Shown here: positions 1 through 11,105 of the stretch, piece after piece
Position numbering within the stretch: the first letter of the stretch is position 1
Layout: the number at the start of each line of letters is the position of its first letter
NCBI GenBank assembly: GCA_027596075.1
Contig: JADGJC010000038.1
Coordinates: forward strand, 46,615 to 110,614
Length of the DNA: 64,000 nucleotides
Origin: Rhizophlyctis rosea
Lineage: Eukaryota; Chytridiomycota; Chytridiomycetes; Rhizophlyctidales; Rhizophlyctidaceae
Direction of reading: 5' to 3'
Notes under the pieces: model-generated
Told to the model about the DNA's origin: nothing
Database searches by the model: none
What the model saw: the letters and a program-made list of their open reading frames with translations, nothing else
Translations under genes and position numbers: made by a program

Positions 1-652
1 TGATATCAGGCGCATTGGCTGGGGCAGCTAGCGCGATCTTTACGTATCCGCTTGATCTCGTCAGGACTAGATTATCGATGGACCAACCGTCATACTCAAA
101 GAATGTGAAAGGGGTGGTGCAGGTGAGACGACGGATCTTCGACGTACATGTCATAATGTTGTCTGACATTATTTGCAATTGTAGCCGCCGCGCATGAGCG
201 CCATGATGATGCAGATTTGGAGAACCGAAGGAGGTTTAAGAGGACTTTATCAGGGAATAGTCCCGACTGTTCTTGGACTAGCTCCGTACGTTGCCTTGAA
301 CTTCACAGCGTACGAGTTCTTCCGGAACATCTTCACGCCCGCGCCGACACCGACATCACCCTCCCCATCACCATCCATAGTAGCGCGTCTCGCCTGCGGT
401 GCACTTGCGGGGACGGTTGCGCAGACCGCCACTTACCCGTTAGAACTATTGAGGCGGAGACTGCAGATTACGGGCATGAAAGGGGCTAGATTCCAGTATA
501 ACGGGATGTGGGATGCGTGGGTGACTATCATTCGGCAGGAGGGACTGAAGGGACTGTATGCGGGGATGGTGCCGAATTACCTCAAAGTTGTTCCGGCGAC
601 GGCTGTTTCGTTCGTCACGTATGAATTTACTAAAAAGTATTTGAATGCGTGA
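1..652 (+). CDS. Mitochondrial carrier family protein (SLC25), 5'-truncated by window edge
   Basis: Carriers of this family exchange nucleotides or cofactors across the inner mitochondrial membrane. The second and third carrier modules are visible. Exon 1 (to 122) encodes the signature PLDLVRTRLS (PxD/ExxR/K). An intron from 123 to a TAG acceptor at 182-184 restores frame, and exon 2 (185-652) encodes RTEGGLRGLYQG. The last module has PLELLRRRLQ followed by RQEGLKGLYAGMVPNYLKVVP. The text resembles the adenine-nucleotide / APS-type carriers (fungal YPR011C-like, animal SLC25A42/A16-like); substrate assignment is inference. The first module and the start codon lie before the window. A short proline/threonine/serine insert separates the two modules. 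Confidence 0.88.
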
Positions 653-1170
653 CGGGCGGAGGGACTGGATTAATCGTAGATAGTTTTGTGTGTATATATA
701 ATTCATGTATATATGTTAGCAATAATTATGAGAACTTCATCTTCATGGCGAAGAAAGTCTTTGGGGTCGCTGGCGGTGGGGTTGATGAAGTTCATCTCAG
801 GGTCCCAGTTTGTGCAACATGCGTACAACCTCTCATCACATTTCGCCACCAACGATTGGAGCTCTTGTACATTTTTGGGGAAATGACAAAGATCATGAAG
901 TTTAGGTGACACAGTCGGGAAGGTGTGGTGTGCCCGCCGCACACTGAGGCGCACCCAGCCAGCCTTCAATCAACCTTGGTTGGTTCATTACATTTATTCT
1001 GAACTCCGTCTCACACAATTTCCTCATAGTCGAGAAGCTGTTCAGTTTGTCAGAAGGCATCGCAGGCGGAACTTGTGGACGTGCATCGCTCGACGCATCT
1101 GCCAGGAATTGAACACGAACCGGATCTTGTTTGGTGAGCCTCCACACTGTTGGCCGCAGCGAAACTTACC
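653..1170 (-). other. Possible minus-strand exon pair of unknown function
   Basis: This is the spacer between the carrier and kinesin genes. The minus strand has a stretch ending at about 703 with coding-like composition (NVQELQSLVAKCDERLYACC, then PEMNFINPTASDPKDFL). Upstream of it, at about 1000-1090, lies another (STMRKLCETEFRINVMNQPR). A GTGCGC donor near 957 and an AG before the second stretch could join them. No ATG start is visible and no family is recognised. Both could be chance open frames or the remains of a gene. Confidence 0.22.
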
Positions 1171-1399
1171 ACCTCACGAGGTATCACTGACTTTGAAAGT
1201 GTCTTCAGAGTGGAAGTGGTCAACATAAACCTTGAGATATACCCAATAAATCAGCTCGACTTCAGGTTGGTGTGGTAGAACTAAGATTTTGTCAGTCGCT
1301 GGTTGGCTGGTGGTTTGTTTATCAAGACCAAAATAACCTTTGTAAACAACCCAGGACGACCCAGTTTCCCACAGATAGCCCTCGCACCATTTCGCCAAG

Positions 1400-4300
1400 A
1401 TGATGACCACTGGGGATAGGCAAGCAGGTATGATCCCTGCTTCTCTAGTGTCCTCTCCATGGTCATAGAATCTTACATTGTGTTCGCCATCTCTCAGACG
1501 CCATCCGAGTCGTCTGTCGTTTCCGGCCGCAGAACTCGCGTGAATTGAAGGAAGGCGGTGTACCAATCGTAGCGTTCGATGATGATATGACAAGTGTGAA
1601 ATTTGAGGTATGTGCTCTCTGTGAGAGCACTTTAGGCAAAGGATTGGGCTCTCCGTGTTGATACCCATCAATCCTTCCCAACAGAGTAAAGAATACCCGG
1701 GAACTTTCGCCTTTGACCGAATCTTTGACTGGAACACGTCACAAGAGCAAGTTTTCAACTATGCGGCTGGCGCTACTATTGAAGGTTAGGAATGGGTGCT
1801 TTTGAAGTAGATCGATGGATACTCATGATGATGGGCATCAGATGTAATGCGGGGTTATAACGGAACCATTTTTGCATATGGGCAAACTGGAAGCGGTAAA
1901 ACCCACACTATGATGGTAGGTGTTGACCTCCAGACAGAAAATGTCGGATTGGCAGAAGGCCTGATCGTTATCGTTCATTAGGGTGATGTCGAAAATGACG
2001 AGCTACGTGGTCTGACTCCTCGTCTTGTCGAATCCATCTTCTCCACCATCTTCAATGCCCCAACCAACCTCGAATTCACTGTGCGAGTATCCTACATGGA
2101 AATCTACATGGAGAAGATTCGGGATCTGCTGAACCGTAAGTTCCTGCGCATTGCGCATGTTAAGGTAGCTGCATCAATATGAACCTGACTTGGTCATATC
2201 CTTCTTCCAGCCGCGAACGACAACCTCCCCGTTCATGAGGAGAAGAACCGAGGTGTCTACGTTAAGGGACTGTTGGAGGTGTTCGTTGGGTCCGTAGCTG
2301 AAGTTTACGATGTGATGCGAAGAGGACAGAGTTCGCGGTCGGTTGCATACACCAGTAAGTTCGGGAAGGTCCAGACCGCAGGACTTTCTTGCGCATGGTG
2401 CTGACTCCAACCCTCACTCAGACATGAACGCTGAGAGTTCTCGGTCACACTCTATTTTCGTTCTCACGATCACCCAAAAGAACTTGAATGATGGAAGTCA
2501 GAGGTCTGGAAAGTTGTACCTTGTCGATTTGGCTGGTTCCGAGAAGGTCGGTAGTAGCGCAGATTGAGGTTGCATCTGCTCAGAACACCAATACCACGGG
2601 GTCATATAGGTCGGCAAGACTGGCGCATCAGGTCAAACATTAGAGGAGGCAAAGAAGATCAACAAGTCTCTCTCGGCGCTCGGCATGGTTATCAACGCCT
2701 TGACCGATGGAAAGGTGCGACTTCGTTTTTTTCAAATGTCGTTGATTTCTCAATGGAAATTGCGTTCGCTGACACACTTCATTACAGTCTTCCCACGTCC
2801 CATACCGTGACTCCAAGCTTACCCGTATCCTGCAAGAATCTCTCGGTGGTAACTCCCGAACAACCCTCATCATCAACGCTTCTCCTTCGTCCTTCAATGA
2901 AGCCGAAACACTATCGACTTTGCGGTTTGGTATGCGGTAAGTTCTTTTATTCTTTCGTGAATCTCAATATGTGCGCGATTGCTTGACATTGCTGGCTATA
3001 GTGCGAAATCCATCAAGAACAAGGCCAAGATCAACGCCGAACTGAGCCCGGCTGAATTGAAGGCCCTCTTGAAGAAGTCGAAAACCGACCTTACCAACTT
3101 GCAGAACTACTGTGGCCAACTGGAGGGAGAGTTGAACGTGTGGCGATCAGGTGCGTTGCGATCTACCTCCGAAGTACCTGCCGCCATCAGCTGACATGTT
3201 GGATTGCCACAGGTGGTTCCGTCCCTCAGAGCGAATGGGTCACATCACAATCATTCTCGGTGGAGGGCAAGACCCCGTTGTCCGCCATTCCTCGCGACCT
3301 TGCCGATATCGCCGCACGCGCAGCAACGCCGGCGCCTGGACCTGCTGTGACGGACGATGAGCGCGAGGACTTCCTGCGGAGAGAAAACGAACTATCAGAC
3401 CAGTTGGCGGAGAGAGAGGCGGAGCTGAAGGATCACCGTGCGAACGTGGCAAGTCTGAACGAGGAGATGGCGTTCTTGAAGACACGAGAGCAGGAAGTTG
3501 CGGTGGTAAGTGCCTAAATGATCCAATCGTTGCGAACATGTGCTCATGCTATGCCTTAATTCTGCAGGAGAACAAGCAGCTGAACTCAACGTTAAGCGAG
3601 TTGCGGCTGCAATTGGAGAAGGTTTCCTTCGAAAACAAGGAGAGCACTATTGTCGTTGATACCCTTAAGGATGCTAACACGGAGATGGCGAGAGAAATTG
3701 AAGCATTGAAGGTGGGTCATCACTTTACCTACAATGCGCTGACCTGAGAAGTCGAAGCTCATTGTATGTCACAGAAACAAATCATTGAGCTGCAAGCAGC
3801 GAAGCCCGCTGCTGTCCTCACCGAGGAAGACAAGGCGAAGAGGAAGCAAGAGAAGATGGCACAAATGATGGCCGAATTTGATCCTTCGGTGAGCTGTAAT
3901 GTGCCATCTTGATTCCTAACGGGCAGCTTACAAAATATCCTCGCAGACGTCCATGACGGACAAGGAGAAGCAAATGCGCGACACCATGGCCAAGCTCGCC
4001 CACCAGAAGGAGAACCTCCAACCGCCAACAACACCAGAAGATATCGAAGCACAGCACTTGGAGCTCCTAGAAGCGAAGACACAGCTCGCACAACAGGAGT
4101 CGTTGATCGATGACTTGTTGTCCAAGTGCAAGATCGCCGAGGAGGACGCAACTTTGCTTTCCAAGCGCAAGATCGAGGTCGAGACCAAGCTCACTCAGTT
4201 GGAGCAAGAGTACGAGGAGCTGTTGGACAAGACTATCCAGGAGGAAGAGCAGAACGCTGGACCTGATGTTGCTAATGCTTTCGAGGACTTGAAGGTAAAG

Positions 4301-5693
4301 GAATTGCAATTACACATCGTGATTCCTCCGGCTTATATGGCTTTGTTCATTAGACCAAGCTCGAAAGTCAGTACAACACCAAGCGCGAGATGCAAGAAAA
4401 GGAAGTCGAGGACCTCAAGAGCCAAGTCACCCGGAAAGACGAGGAGATCAAGCGATTGGAGACGTAAGGACCTAGCCGCTACACAGCCGTCGTGTTTGCA
4501 AAGGCTTACATGTTATCCCTACTCTGCAGTTCCGTTTCGGAAAGCCAGAAGTCCATCGAGGAACTCAAGACGGCAATGGAGACCATCAAGGCGACCGCGC
4601 CTGCCGCGAACGGAGCTCCCGCGTCACCAAACGATGAAGTCGAGAAGATCCGCAAGACGATGGCGCAACAGCTTAGCGAATTCGATGCCATGAAGAAGAA
4701 GTTGATGCGGGAGTTGCAGAACCGTTGCGAGAAGGTGAGGATCCAATTGTCTATCGCCTGGGGGCGGGTGGAAGCGGTGTGATCGTTGGGGTTAGCTCAT
4801 GACGAGCGATGTGGATTTGGAGCAAGGCGCAGGCTGGTACCTGCAAAAAGAAACGTACCAGTGATGCAGTTGAGGTCAGAAAAGAATCATTAGAGGAAGG
4901 GCACACACTGACCGACCCCGACCTTCAACAGGTCGTTGATCTCGAGATCGCGCTTGACGCATTATTGAAAAAGAAGAGGGCCCAAACTGATTCACCCGGC
5001 CCACAACAGGTTGTGGAGCTCGAGATCAGCCTCGACGAGACCCGCGAGCAATACAACAACATCCTCCGCAACAGCAACAGCCGCGCCCAACAACAAAAGA
5101 TGGCCTTCTTGGAGCGCAACCTGGAGCAACTTACCAATGTGCAGAAGCAGCTGGTTGAGCAGAACTCGACGCTCAAGAAGGAGCTTGCGGTTGCTGAGCG
5201 CAAGCTTAGTGCCCGGAATGAAAGGATTCAGAACTTGGAGACGCTGTTGCATGATGCGCAGACGAAGTTGGATTTGCAGAACCAGAAGTTTGAGGCGCAG
5301 TTGTCGGCTATGAGGGAGAAGTTGCAGAGTGCTCGATGTGAGTTTTTGTGTTACTTCGTCATTCCGAAGACATACAACTAACATTCTCATTGCAAACCCA
5401 ACAGCGTCTGCCTCACCATCCAACTCGAGCTGGCTATACAACAGCCGCATTGCCCGACCACTCCGTGGCGGCGGCGCGCAACCCGTTACCGGCGAAACTG
5501 ATGATACCATTGGCGAACTTGGTAAGCATCGTCACCGTTTCACATTACAACACAATGCGGAAAATGCTTCCATGTACGTGCACTAACGTCTTCATGCACA
5601 GAATCGGAACGCAACGAACGCCCAGAACGCGCCAGCACACCCAGCCTGAGCAGCAAGCGCTCATCCTGGTACATCAGCCTCCTTAAGAAATAG
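1400..5693 (+). CDS. Kinesin-1 heavy chain (conventional kinesin), about 18 exons
   Basis: Plus-end-directed microtubule motor for vesicle and organelle transport. The start at 1400 gives a first exon of nine codons plus one base. Exon 2 (1498-1607) reads [20 protein letters not shown]. Further exons are 1685-1784, 1842-1915, 1982-2135, 2211-2354, 2422-2546, 2609-2714, 2788-2936, 3002-3150 and 3213-3505; the rest run to TAG at 5691-5693. Motor motifs are P-loop GQTGSGKT, switch [12 protein letters not shown] and switch II DLAGSEK. The neck follows at [12 protein letters not shown], then a long coiled-coil stalk. The conserved tail block [13 protein letters not shown] is followed by [19 protein letters not shown]. 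The product is roughly 900-950 residues, usual for fungal kinesin-1, and ends [10 protein letters not shown]. One splice is odd: the switch II intron uses donor GTCGGT (2547-2608). Confidence 0.95.
4928..5035 (+). repeat. Duplicated exon start inside the kinesin tail
   Basis: Two near-copies lie 78 bp apart. The first, from 4932, encodes [10 protein letters not shown]; the second, from 5010, encodes [10 protein letters not shown]. Each is preceded by CAACAG, so each has a usable splice acceptor. The 78 bp between them stay open and in frame. Joining the donor at 4735 to 5010 gives the conserved kinesin tail; joining it to 4932 inserts 26 residues. This is the only very long intron of the gene (197 or 275 nt). 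The span could be an alternative exon or a recent tandem duplication. Confidence 0.6.
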
Positions 5694-7139
5694 ACGTTAT
5701 CCCCCGCACGCACAATCCCCTTCCATTACACGCTTTTTTGCGCACCATTACTTTACCCATCCAGTACTGATTATGATGAACGATTTTGTATTATTACGAC
5801 TGTGAAAGACAATTTAGAGATTTGTTTTTTGATTGAGAATATTGGATGGGTGTTGGATTGGTCGTTTGGTGTAAGGGCATGTGGGTGGGAGACGGGGTGG
5901 GGGAGGTGACTTTTGGATGTGCGCTTTGATGGGGGGCAGGAGAGATGTCGGCAAGGTTGGTGCGGAACTTCAAGTCATGACACGGTTTGGATGATGGATG
6001 GATGGATGATATAAAGTCTTATTGACGTTAGCAGAAGCAGAGGTGTTGCGTATGTCGCGACACAGTCTTTGGAATGATGGATGGATGAAAGGATACACAG
6101 CAACGGAAATCTTATTGATGATTATGACACATGGTGTACACTGGTTACTTTCTCTTGATGGATTGATAAATTTTCGCTCTTGGAAAGGGGATACCCGTCG
6201 GTCTTGCGTTGCTCCCATCTGTCTTTTCAGAGGCTTTGGACTCTCCACCCGAAGGTGGGCGACATTAGAGCAAGAATGGTGTGTGTGATGGTGGTGTTGG
6301 CTCTGTTGTATCCCTCCTGAAGAGGAACTCGGCCTTCTTGAGCACGTTTGCAGCTCCCGCGCCCCTTAGTGCATTGCGGAAAGGGAACAGAAGGTGATAA
6401 GCAGATGCGCAACGATGCGGAAAGGCAAAGAAGGGAAAGAAAGGAAATAAAAGCAAATAAAAGCAAATGGCACTTAGTCTGGTAGGGTTGTCGGGACGGA
6501 ACCGGTGCTCTCCCATTGCTTGCGGATACGTAACTATCTACCATAACCGCTTGAAAGACAGCAAGACAGAGACTCTGACGTTGGTTGGCAAGACGACCGC
6601 TTCCGATTTGTGGCCTCGCACTATCCATCAATAGATTTCAAGTGTGAGGCCGACCCACCCGGGCTGCCCTGGGTATCCCGAAAGACCCCAGAGAAGGATA
6701 CTACAATGAGACACCCCGAAGAATGCTCAGAGCAGCTGCATAATGCGTGGATGAGCTACCGTGACCATCGCCTTGCCGCCCATTGCCAAAAGATGTGAAG
6801 AGTGCGAGAGAAAGATGGTGAGGAGTGAAACGACAGAGAGATGCCAAGGTTATGGGTCTTGACTCTTGATTTTTGAATTGTGTCGATCTCTTGTGACGCC
6901 AACAATTGAGGCTTGTTGTTGGCTGGGGATGATTATGAATGACTCATGTGTCCAAGGGCCCGGACCCAGTTCGACCTGGCCAATGTGGCTGGGTCCAAGA
7001 GGTGGTGGGCAGTCAACGCTGGGCGGGTGCAGCACCTCACCCACTCTTTCCTACGCTTCCATGTTCAAACTAAACAGAACCTACTACCTGTGAAAGCCTC
7101 ATAAAGATTGACCCAGAAACAATTGAAACAATATTCACT
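5694..7139. other. Intergenic stretch, kinesin 3' flank to next gene
   Basis: No convincing gene on either strand. It holds AT-rich kinesin 3' flank, two similar GGATGGATGGATGA-type stretches (about 5990-6010 and 6077-6085), and one copy of a dispersed repeat listed separately. Open frames here are short and lack family motifs. Confidence 0.5.
6205..6640. repeat. Dispersed repeat, copy 1 (matches 26394-26790)
   Basis: The stretch starting CTCCCATCTGTCTTTTCAG, continuing through the CCACCCGAAGGTGGGCGACA block and a purine-rich AAATAAAAGCAAA part, to CTCCCATTGCTTGC, recurs in the same order and orientation near 26.4-26.8 kb. By eye identity is well above chance but interrupted by small indels, more divergent in the middle. 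No terminal inverted repeats or protein coding were recognised. It could be a non-autonomous element or an old segmental duplicate. Confidence 0.7.
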
Positions 7140-8357
7140 ATGCTAGGAGGATCACTGCCCGTGCAAGCACCGCGAGGGGCGGTCATCGTGCCGAACTATC
7201 AAACCTTTCTGATCAAATTCGCCTATCACGTCGACCCGGAGTTCGCGGACCTCGTTAATTGGCGGGGAATGACGTTTTCTGAAGTTCGACGAGTAATAAG
7301 AGCATTGGTTGCCCGGAACGCAGTCTTGTTGGAAAGTTTCAATAAGGGCACTGTATTCGTGACTCCTTGGATCCTTACACATCTCATAGGATTAACACTA
7401 TACGCTTCGCAGGTGTTGAACTGTACGAAAGGTTATGGGAGTCGGCATTCACTGAGGAATTCGATGTGACGTCTACTGGAGTATTGATGGCGAGGTTGCT
7501 GGTAGGTCTCTCTCTGAGTGTCCTTACTCAAATTTTCGATGGTCATTCATTAAGCGCTTTCTTCGCTATCATATGCAGACTTACCTTGACGGGTTATCTA
7601 TGATCGCAGCGGCCACACCCAGGGCGGGCGAAGGCCTGACGCGTATGTTGGCAACTCCAGACCTCTTTGCTGCACAACTCAAGAGTTGATATCTCTTCCG
7701 TAGGTGTTCTGTTGATGACTAGTGCCGTATGGGCCGCTGAAGCAAAAAGTTATGAAGCATTTGACATGTTTTTCGACCTTTTGAACCAGCATCAGCAAAA
7801 TTTTCCGTAAGTCTCTCAACTTTGGGCCACGTATAGACAAATTAGTTTGATTCTGATTTGTACACACCCCAGGAACATCCCCATCCCATCACAACCCTCT
7901 TGCTTAATATCCGCCCTAAGACTGCTAAGCGTTCTAGCGCGTAATGACCTTACAACCTTTGACTCGGAATTTGAGCAAATCCCGCACAGGGCTCGGAGCC
8001 ATCAGTATATTCGGTTCGCGGTGAGGATTGCGCAATATTTCCGTTTCGATCGATACGAGGAATTACTTGATGCGCGGAGCAACGTGCCTGTGGAGGAGTT
8101 TGCGGCCTTCTTTGGGGTTGTACTGTGGCGAGCACGGTATGTTTCTACCAGCACAGCCTGTGCATGGACTGTTGAGCTGTGATCTGACATGGCATCATCA
8201 TAGGCGTTATTACATCAGGTACTTGCATCGTTTTTACAAGTCGCTCCCAATTGCGGACGTTATGAGAAGATTGCATTTGAAGCGGCAGGAGGATGTGATG
8301 CAGTTCATGGATAAGGTGGCAAGAAAGCTTTCCGGAGTTCCTTCTGCTGGTCGGTGA
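7140..8357 (+). CDS. SAC3/GANP-like (PCI-type) domain protein
   Basis: SAC3/GANP proteins act in mRNA export (TREX-2-like) or related nuclear complexes. ATG at 7140 opens MLGGSLPVQAPRG. Later exons are 7579-7642, 7704-7806, 7873-8136 and 8204-8357, with clean GT-AG borders and matching phases; the junction near 7350-7412 is uncertain. The C-terminal part follows the family order: LISALRLLSVLARND, then YIRFAVRIAQYFRFDRYEEL, then RRYYIRYLHRFYKSLP, then DVMRRLHLKRQEDVMQFMDK. This mirrors the family's N-x-x-RFF, small-helix, LP-x-x-x-x-x-x-L-x-F, D/E-E pattern. The assignment rests on pattern, not on a search. At under 350 residues it is nearer SAC3D1/THP3-like members than full-length Sac3. Confidence 0.5.
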
Positions 8358-8487
8358 CCTTTATATTGATAGTGGGCTTGGGACGGTTGCGTATTACCTC
8401 CTCAAGGAGACACACTATTCTTCATCAACAGCAGCTTGCAACCCACACCCTCGTGAGTGCATCGTTTGATTTTGATCAGCATACTTC

Positions 8488-8923
8488 AGGTAAATGTAAC
8501 CTTCATGCCATCGATAGCCCGGCTCCGAACCCGCCTCCTCGACGCGCGGAATCACCGACACCCGCACCGCAACCTACGCATCGCCCCATCCCCACCCAAT
8601 ACCCTCTTGCCAGCCGCTTCGCCTACAGCGCCATTCCTGGTTTCAATCGAAATTTGAACAACTATTTGACCGGCAAGCGCGGCCAAAAACTGACCGGCCA
8701 TCTATATTGGAAGGACGCGTTTACGTGCTTCGTGGCGGAAAGTGAGCATGTAAGAGTTGCTGACGTCCAACAAGTGCTGGTCAATCTTTGGAGAGAAGGG
8801 CGAGTAAAAGGCAACCTGTCTGTGAACATTTTGCCATCCGATGTAGTGGCTGCACATGTAGCGTTGGGTGCTTTGGGGTCTACGTCGTTGGGTGAGAAGG
8901 CTACTTCTGATGTTCTGGGATGA
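8488..8923 (+). CDS. Small paralogous family, type A-like copy 1 (start not found)
   Basis: First member of the family repeated through 8.4-23.1 kb. The domain reads RFAYSAIPGFNRNLNNYL, TGKRGQ, LYWKDAFTCFV, then NILPSDVVAAHVALGAL, aligning with the other copies at the Y.Y, GKRQ, W....CF and LPSD..AA.ALGAL positions. It is preceded by a proline-rich linker ending IPTQYP, like the type A copies. No in-frame ATG exists between the stop of the preceding gene (8355-8357) and the domain, so a first exon is missing or unrecognised, or the copy is dead. It is the most divergent member. Function unknown. Confidence 0.55.
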
Positions 8924-9294
8924 GAGACTGATTGAGTGTGCGGATGTGAGGGGAAAGTTTCTATGTAGTGGATGGTTTGTCATGATGTTAGACGTAATGT
9001 AAATTGCTTGAGAATGTAATGCACATAGGAAGTAACATATAATATGATACCATAGAACCCAGGAGGTTCACGTCAATGTAGATTTCCGTTAGCAAGGGGG
9101 ATAGTTGTGTTGTGCCGCTGGATGAATAATGGTTTAGATGTGTTATGGAAGACCCTCATCCAGTTGAACAGATACGTTTGAATGCAAATCATGGCTCCGT
9201 TGGCCGGGCTTTTCGAACAGGACACGTACAGGACACGTACAGTGTCTTCCAACGCCACGAGTTTTGGCAATTTGAACCAGCACGTGCATAGTAA

Positions 9295-10329
9295 TCATCG
9301 TTCTCCCGGTGGCCGGACTTGAAACTGCCTGGAGCTGCATTCTGAAAAGTTGATGAGGGCCGTCTCGACCACCTTATCCTTATCGGCCCCGGACACGGAC
9401 ATTCCTGACCTTCCGCAGGCCTTGTTCCTTGGGCTCCTTCTCCCGGCATGGGTGGCCTGGTGGAGCGCACACGGTTCCGTCCTGACGACCACGGTGGCCT
9501 TGTCGTCGCGATGCGGTATGTCCTTCTGCGCCAGGCTGGTCTTGAAGGCGATGGGTTCCACTCCCTGCAGGGGGTTGGCGGGATTGACCAGGTCTTCAAA
9601 TGCAACCGACTGTTCAGCAATGATGATCCTTGCAAGGTACATGCTGTGCCGCGCGACAGACTCCACCCCGCGGAAGTAAGTGCCTACCGGGCGTTAAACG
9701 GAGACTGAGTAGTCTTGGACTTCGCGCACCCCCCTGTCATCATTCGAACGTCCGTGTTGATTAGCATCGTGAGCTGCTGCATCAGGGTGTCCATGTGGGT
9801 TTGTATCTGCAGCAGCTCATCTATGGCCCTGAGCAGTGTTCCACGGCTTCCAAGCAACTGCGGAATATGAACATAAGATCGGGTGTGAATACTTTTAAAA
9901 CTTTCTCATTGGCATGAACTTCGGCACAGTATATGCGATGCGCGTATGACATTTTCTGCATGCTATCCGTCTCCAAAAGGCAGAGCTCCCCAACTTTGTC
10001 AACTCCGCGTGTCCTATTACACATTGATGTCGATTCGTATTGTCTTCACACGTTGTGCCGTCTTCTTCCATTTCTTCAAAGTGGTGGTCACTGCTGGGCT
10101 GTCTCCATTGGCAGAAGTCGCCAATGTACTTCGGGGTCCCTGATTCAGTCTTCGTTGTTGATTGATGAGATGCGCTGCTGAGACATTGAGGCATGGTGAC
10201 AACTTTGTAGTTCCCGATTGAGGTCGCCAGAGCGAAGAATGCCCAAATTGAAGTCATTGAGGGTTGGGCTTCCATTTCATTGCCCAACGGCCTCAATATG
10301 TCACACGCAAAAGCTTCTGACAGCGACAT
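9295..10329 (-). CDS. Hypothetical protein, spliced, minus strand
   Basis: Not a recognised family. Two exons fit each other: 9857 down to 9688 (LLRAIDELLQIQTHMDTLMQ, amphipathic) and 9643 down to 9295 (MYLARIIIAEQSVAFEDLV). They are joined by a short 44-nt GT-AG intron with matching phase. An ATG at 10329 opens a further possible upstream exon (MSLSEAFACDILRPLGNEME); its junction with the later exons is not resolved. The gene lies between type A copy 1 and type B copy 1, on the opposite strand. Whether it belongs to that cluster is unknown. Confidence 0.35.
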
Positions 10330-10715
10330 GAGTGTATGTCCTTATGGTCTAACAACTTAGCATTGTAAGCAAGAGAAGGAACGGGGAAATCGCAAGAGCC
10401 AATCAGTGATATAGTATGTTGAAGCAAGATTCAGTAGAGGGCGTCCTGCAGCGCGCAGTGCGCGCGCTCGACGAGGTGAACTGGCTTATGTCAGTCAGTG
10501 GGTGAGGCTTGTTGATGATGCATTCAAAAATCAAATGCCCCCTCGCCAACCCAGCTGTCTCCACGTCATGTCTTCTCCTCGGCTGCCTGTCAATTACCGC
10601 CAACGAACACAACGAACCTATCAGCGAACCAAATCCGAAAATAGCAACCAAAAAGACCACAAACCGAACAAAGTATCCAATACTCAAAAGCATTCTTCCG
10701 CGTCACCAAAACAAA

Positions 10716-11105
10716 ATGCTGGCAACCAGCTTTCCCGACGCTTCCCAATATCAGTACCGTCCCGAGCTGTCGGGTTACGATGTCAGATTTTCCGAATGGC
10801 TGAACGGCAAACGTCAGCGAGGGTGGCTCCTGCCGAACGTGCATTGGGTCACTTCCAACAAATGCTACGTCAAACAAGACTCCGGCATCAATTACGGCGA
10901 CGCCATCGCGGCTCTTCGCAAGCAGTGGAAGTCCCTTCACCTGCCGCTAAGGCTGACAATTGAACGCTTACCGACAGATTCTGTCGGTGCTTGGGCTGCG
11001 CTCGGGGCTCTGGAACAAGATCCTGCATTACAAGGCCAAGCTCCAGCACGAATTTCGGACTGGTTGAGAAGGACTGAACGTGCCACTGGTCAGAATGGAC
11101 AATAA
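10716..11105 (+). CDS. Small paralogous family, type B copy 1 (129 aa, intact)
   Basis: Single-exon protein of 129 residues, function unknown. ATG at 10716 is chosen because the type B copy at 22761 starts in the same place (both MLAT.FP). The order of motifs is DASQYQYRPELSGYDVRFSE, WLNGKRQR, HWVTSNKCYVKQ, YGDAIAALRKQWK, IERLPTDSVGAWAALGAL, then a tail DWLRRTERATG. There is no signal peptide, membrane segment or catalytic signature. The frame stays open upstream, but that part shows no similarity to other copies. The lysine/arginine spacing and a WL-GKRQR core suggest a compact nucleic-acid- or protein-binding fold, which is speculation. Confidence 0.6.
   Translation: MLATSFPDASQYQYRPELSGYDVRFSEWLNGKRQRGWLLPNVHWVTSNKCYVKQDSGINYGDAIAALRKQWKSLHLPLRLTIERLPTDSVGAWAALGALEQDPALQGQAPARISDWLRRTERATGQNGQ

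Noticed and set aside
1174..1758. Minus-strand open frame of 194 codons
   Set aside because: It overlaps the first three exons of kinesin on the opposite strand and has no motif; shadow of composition.
8354..8923. A 189-codon frame starting at 8354
   Set aside because: The start codon is GTG overlapping the stop of the SAC3-like gene, not usable as a eukaryotic start; only the part from about 8488 matches the paralogous family.
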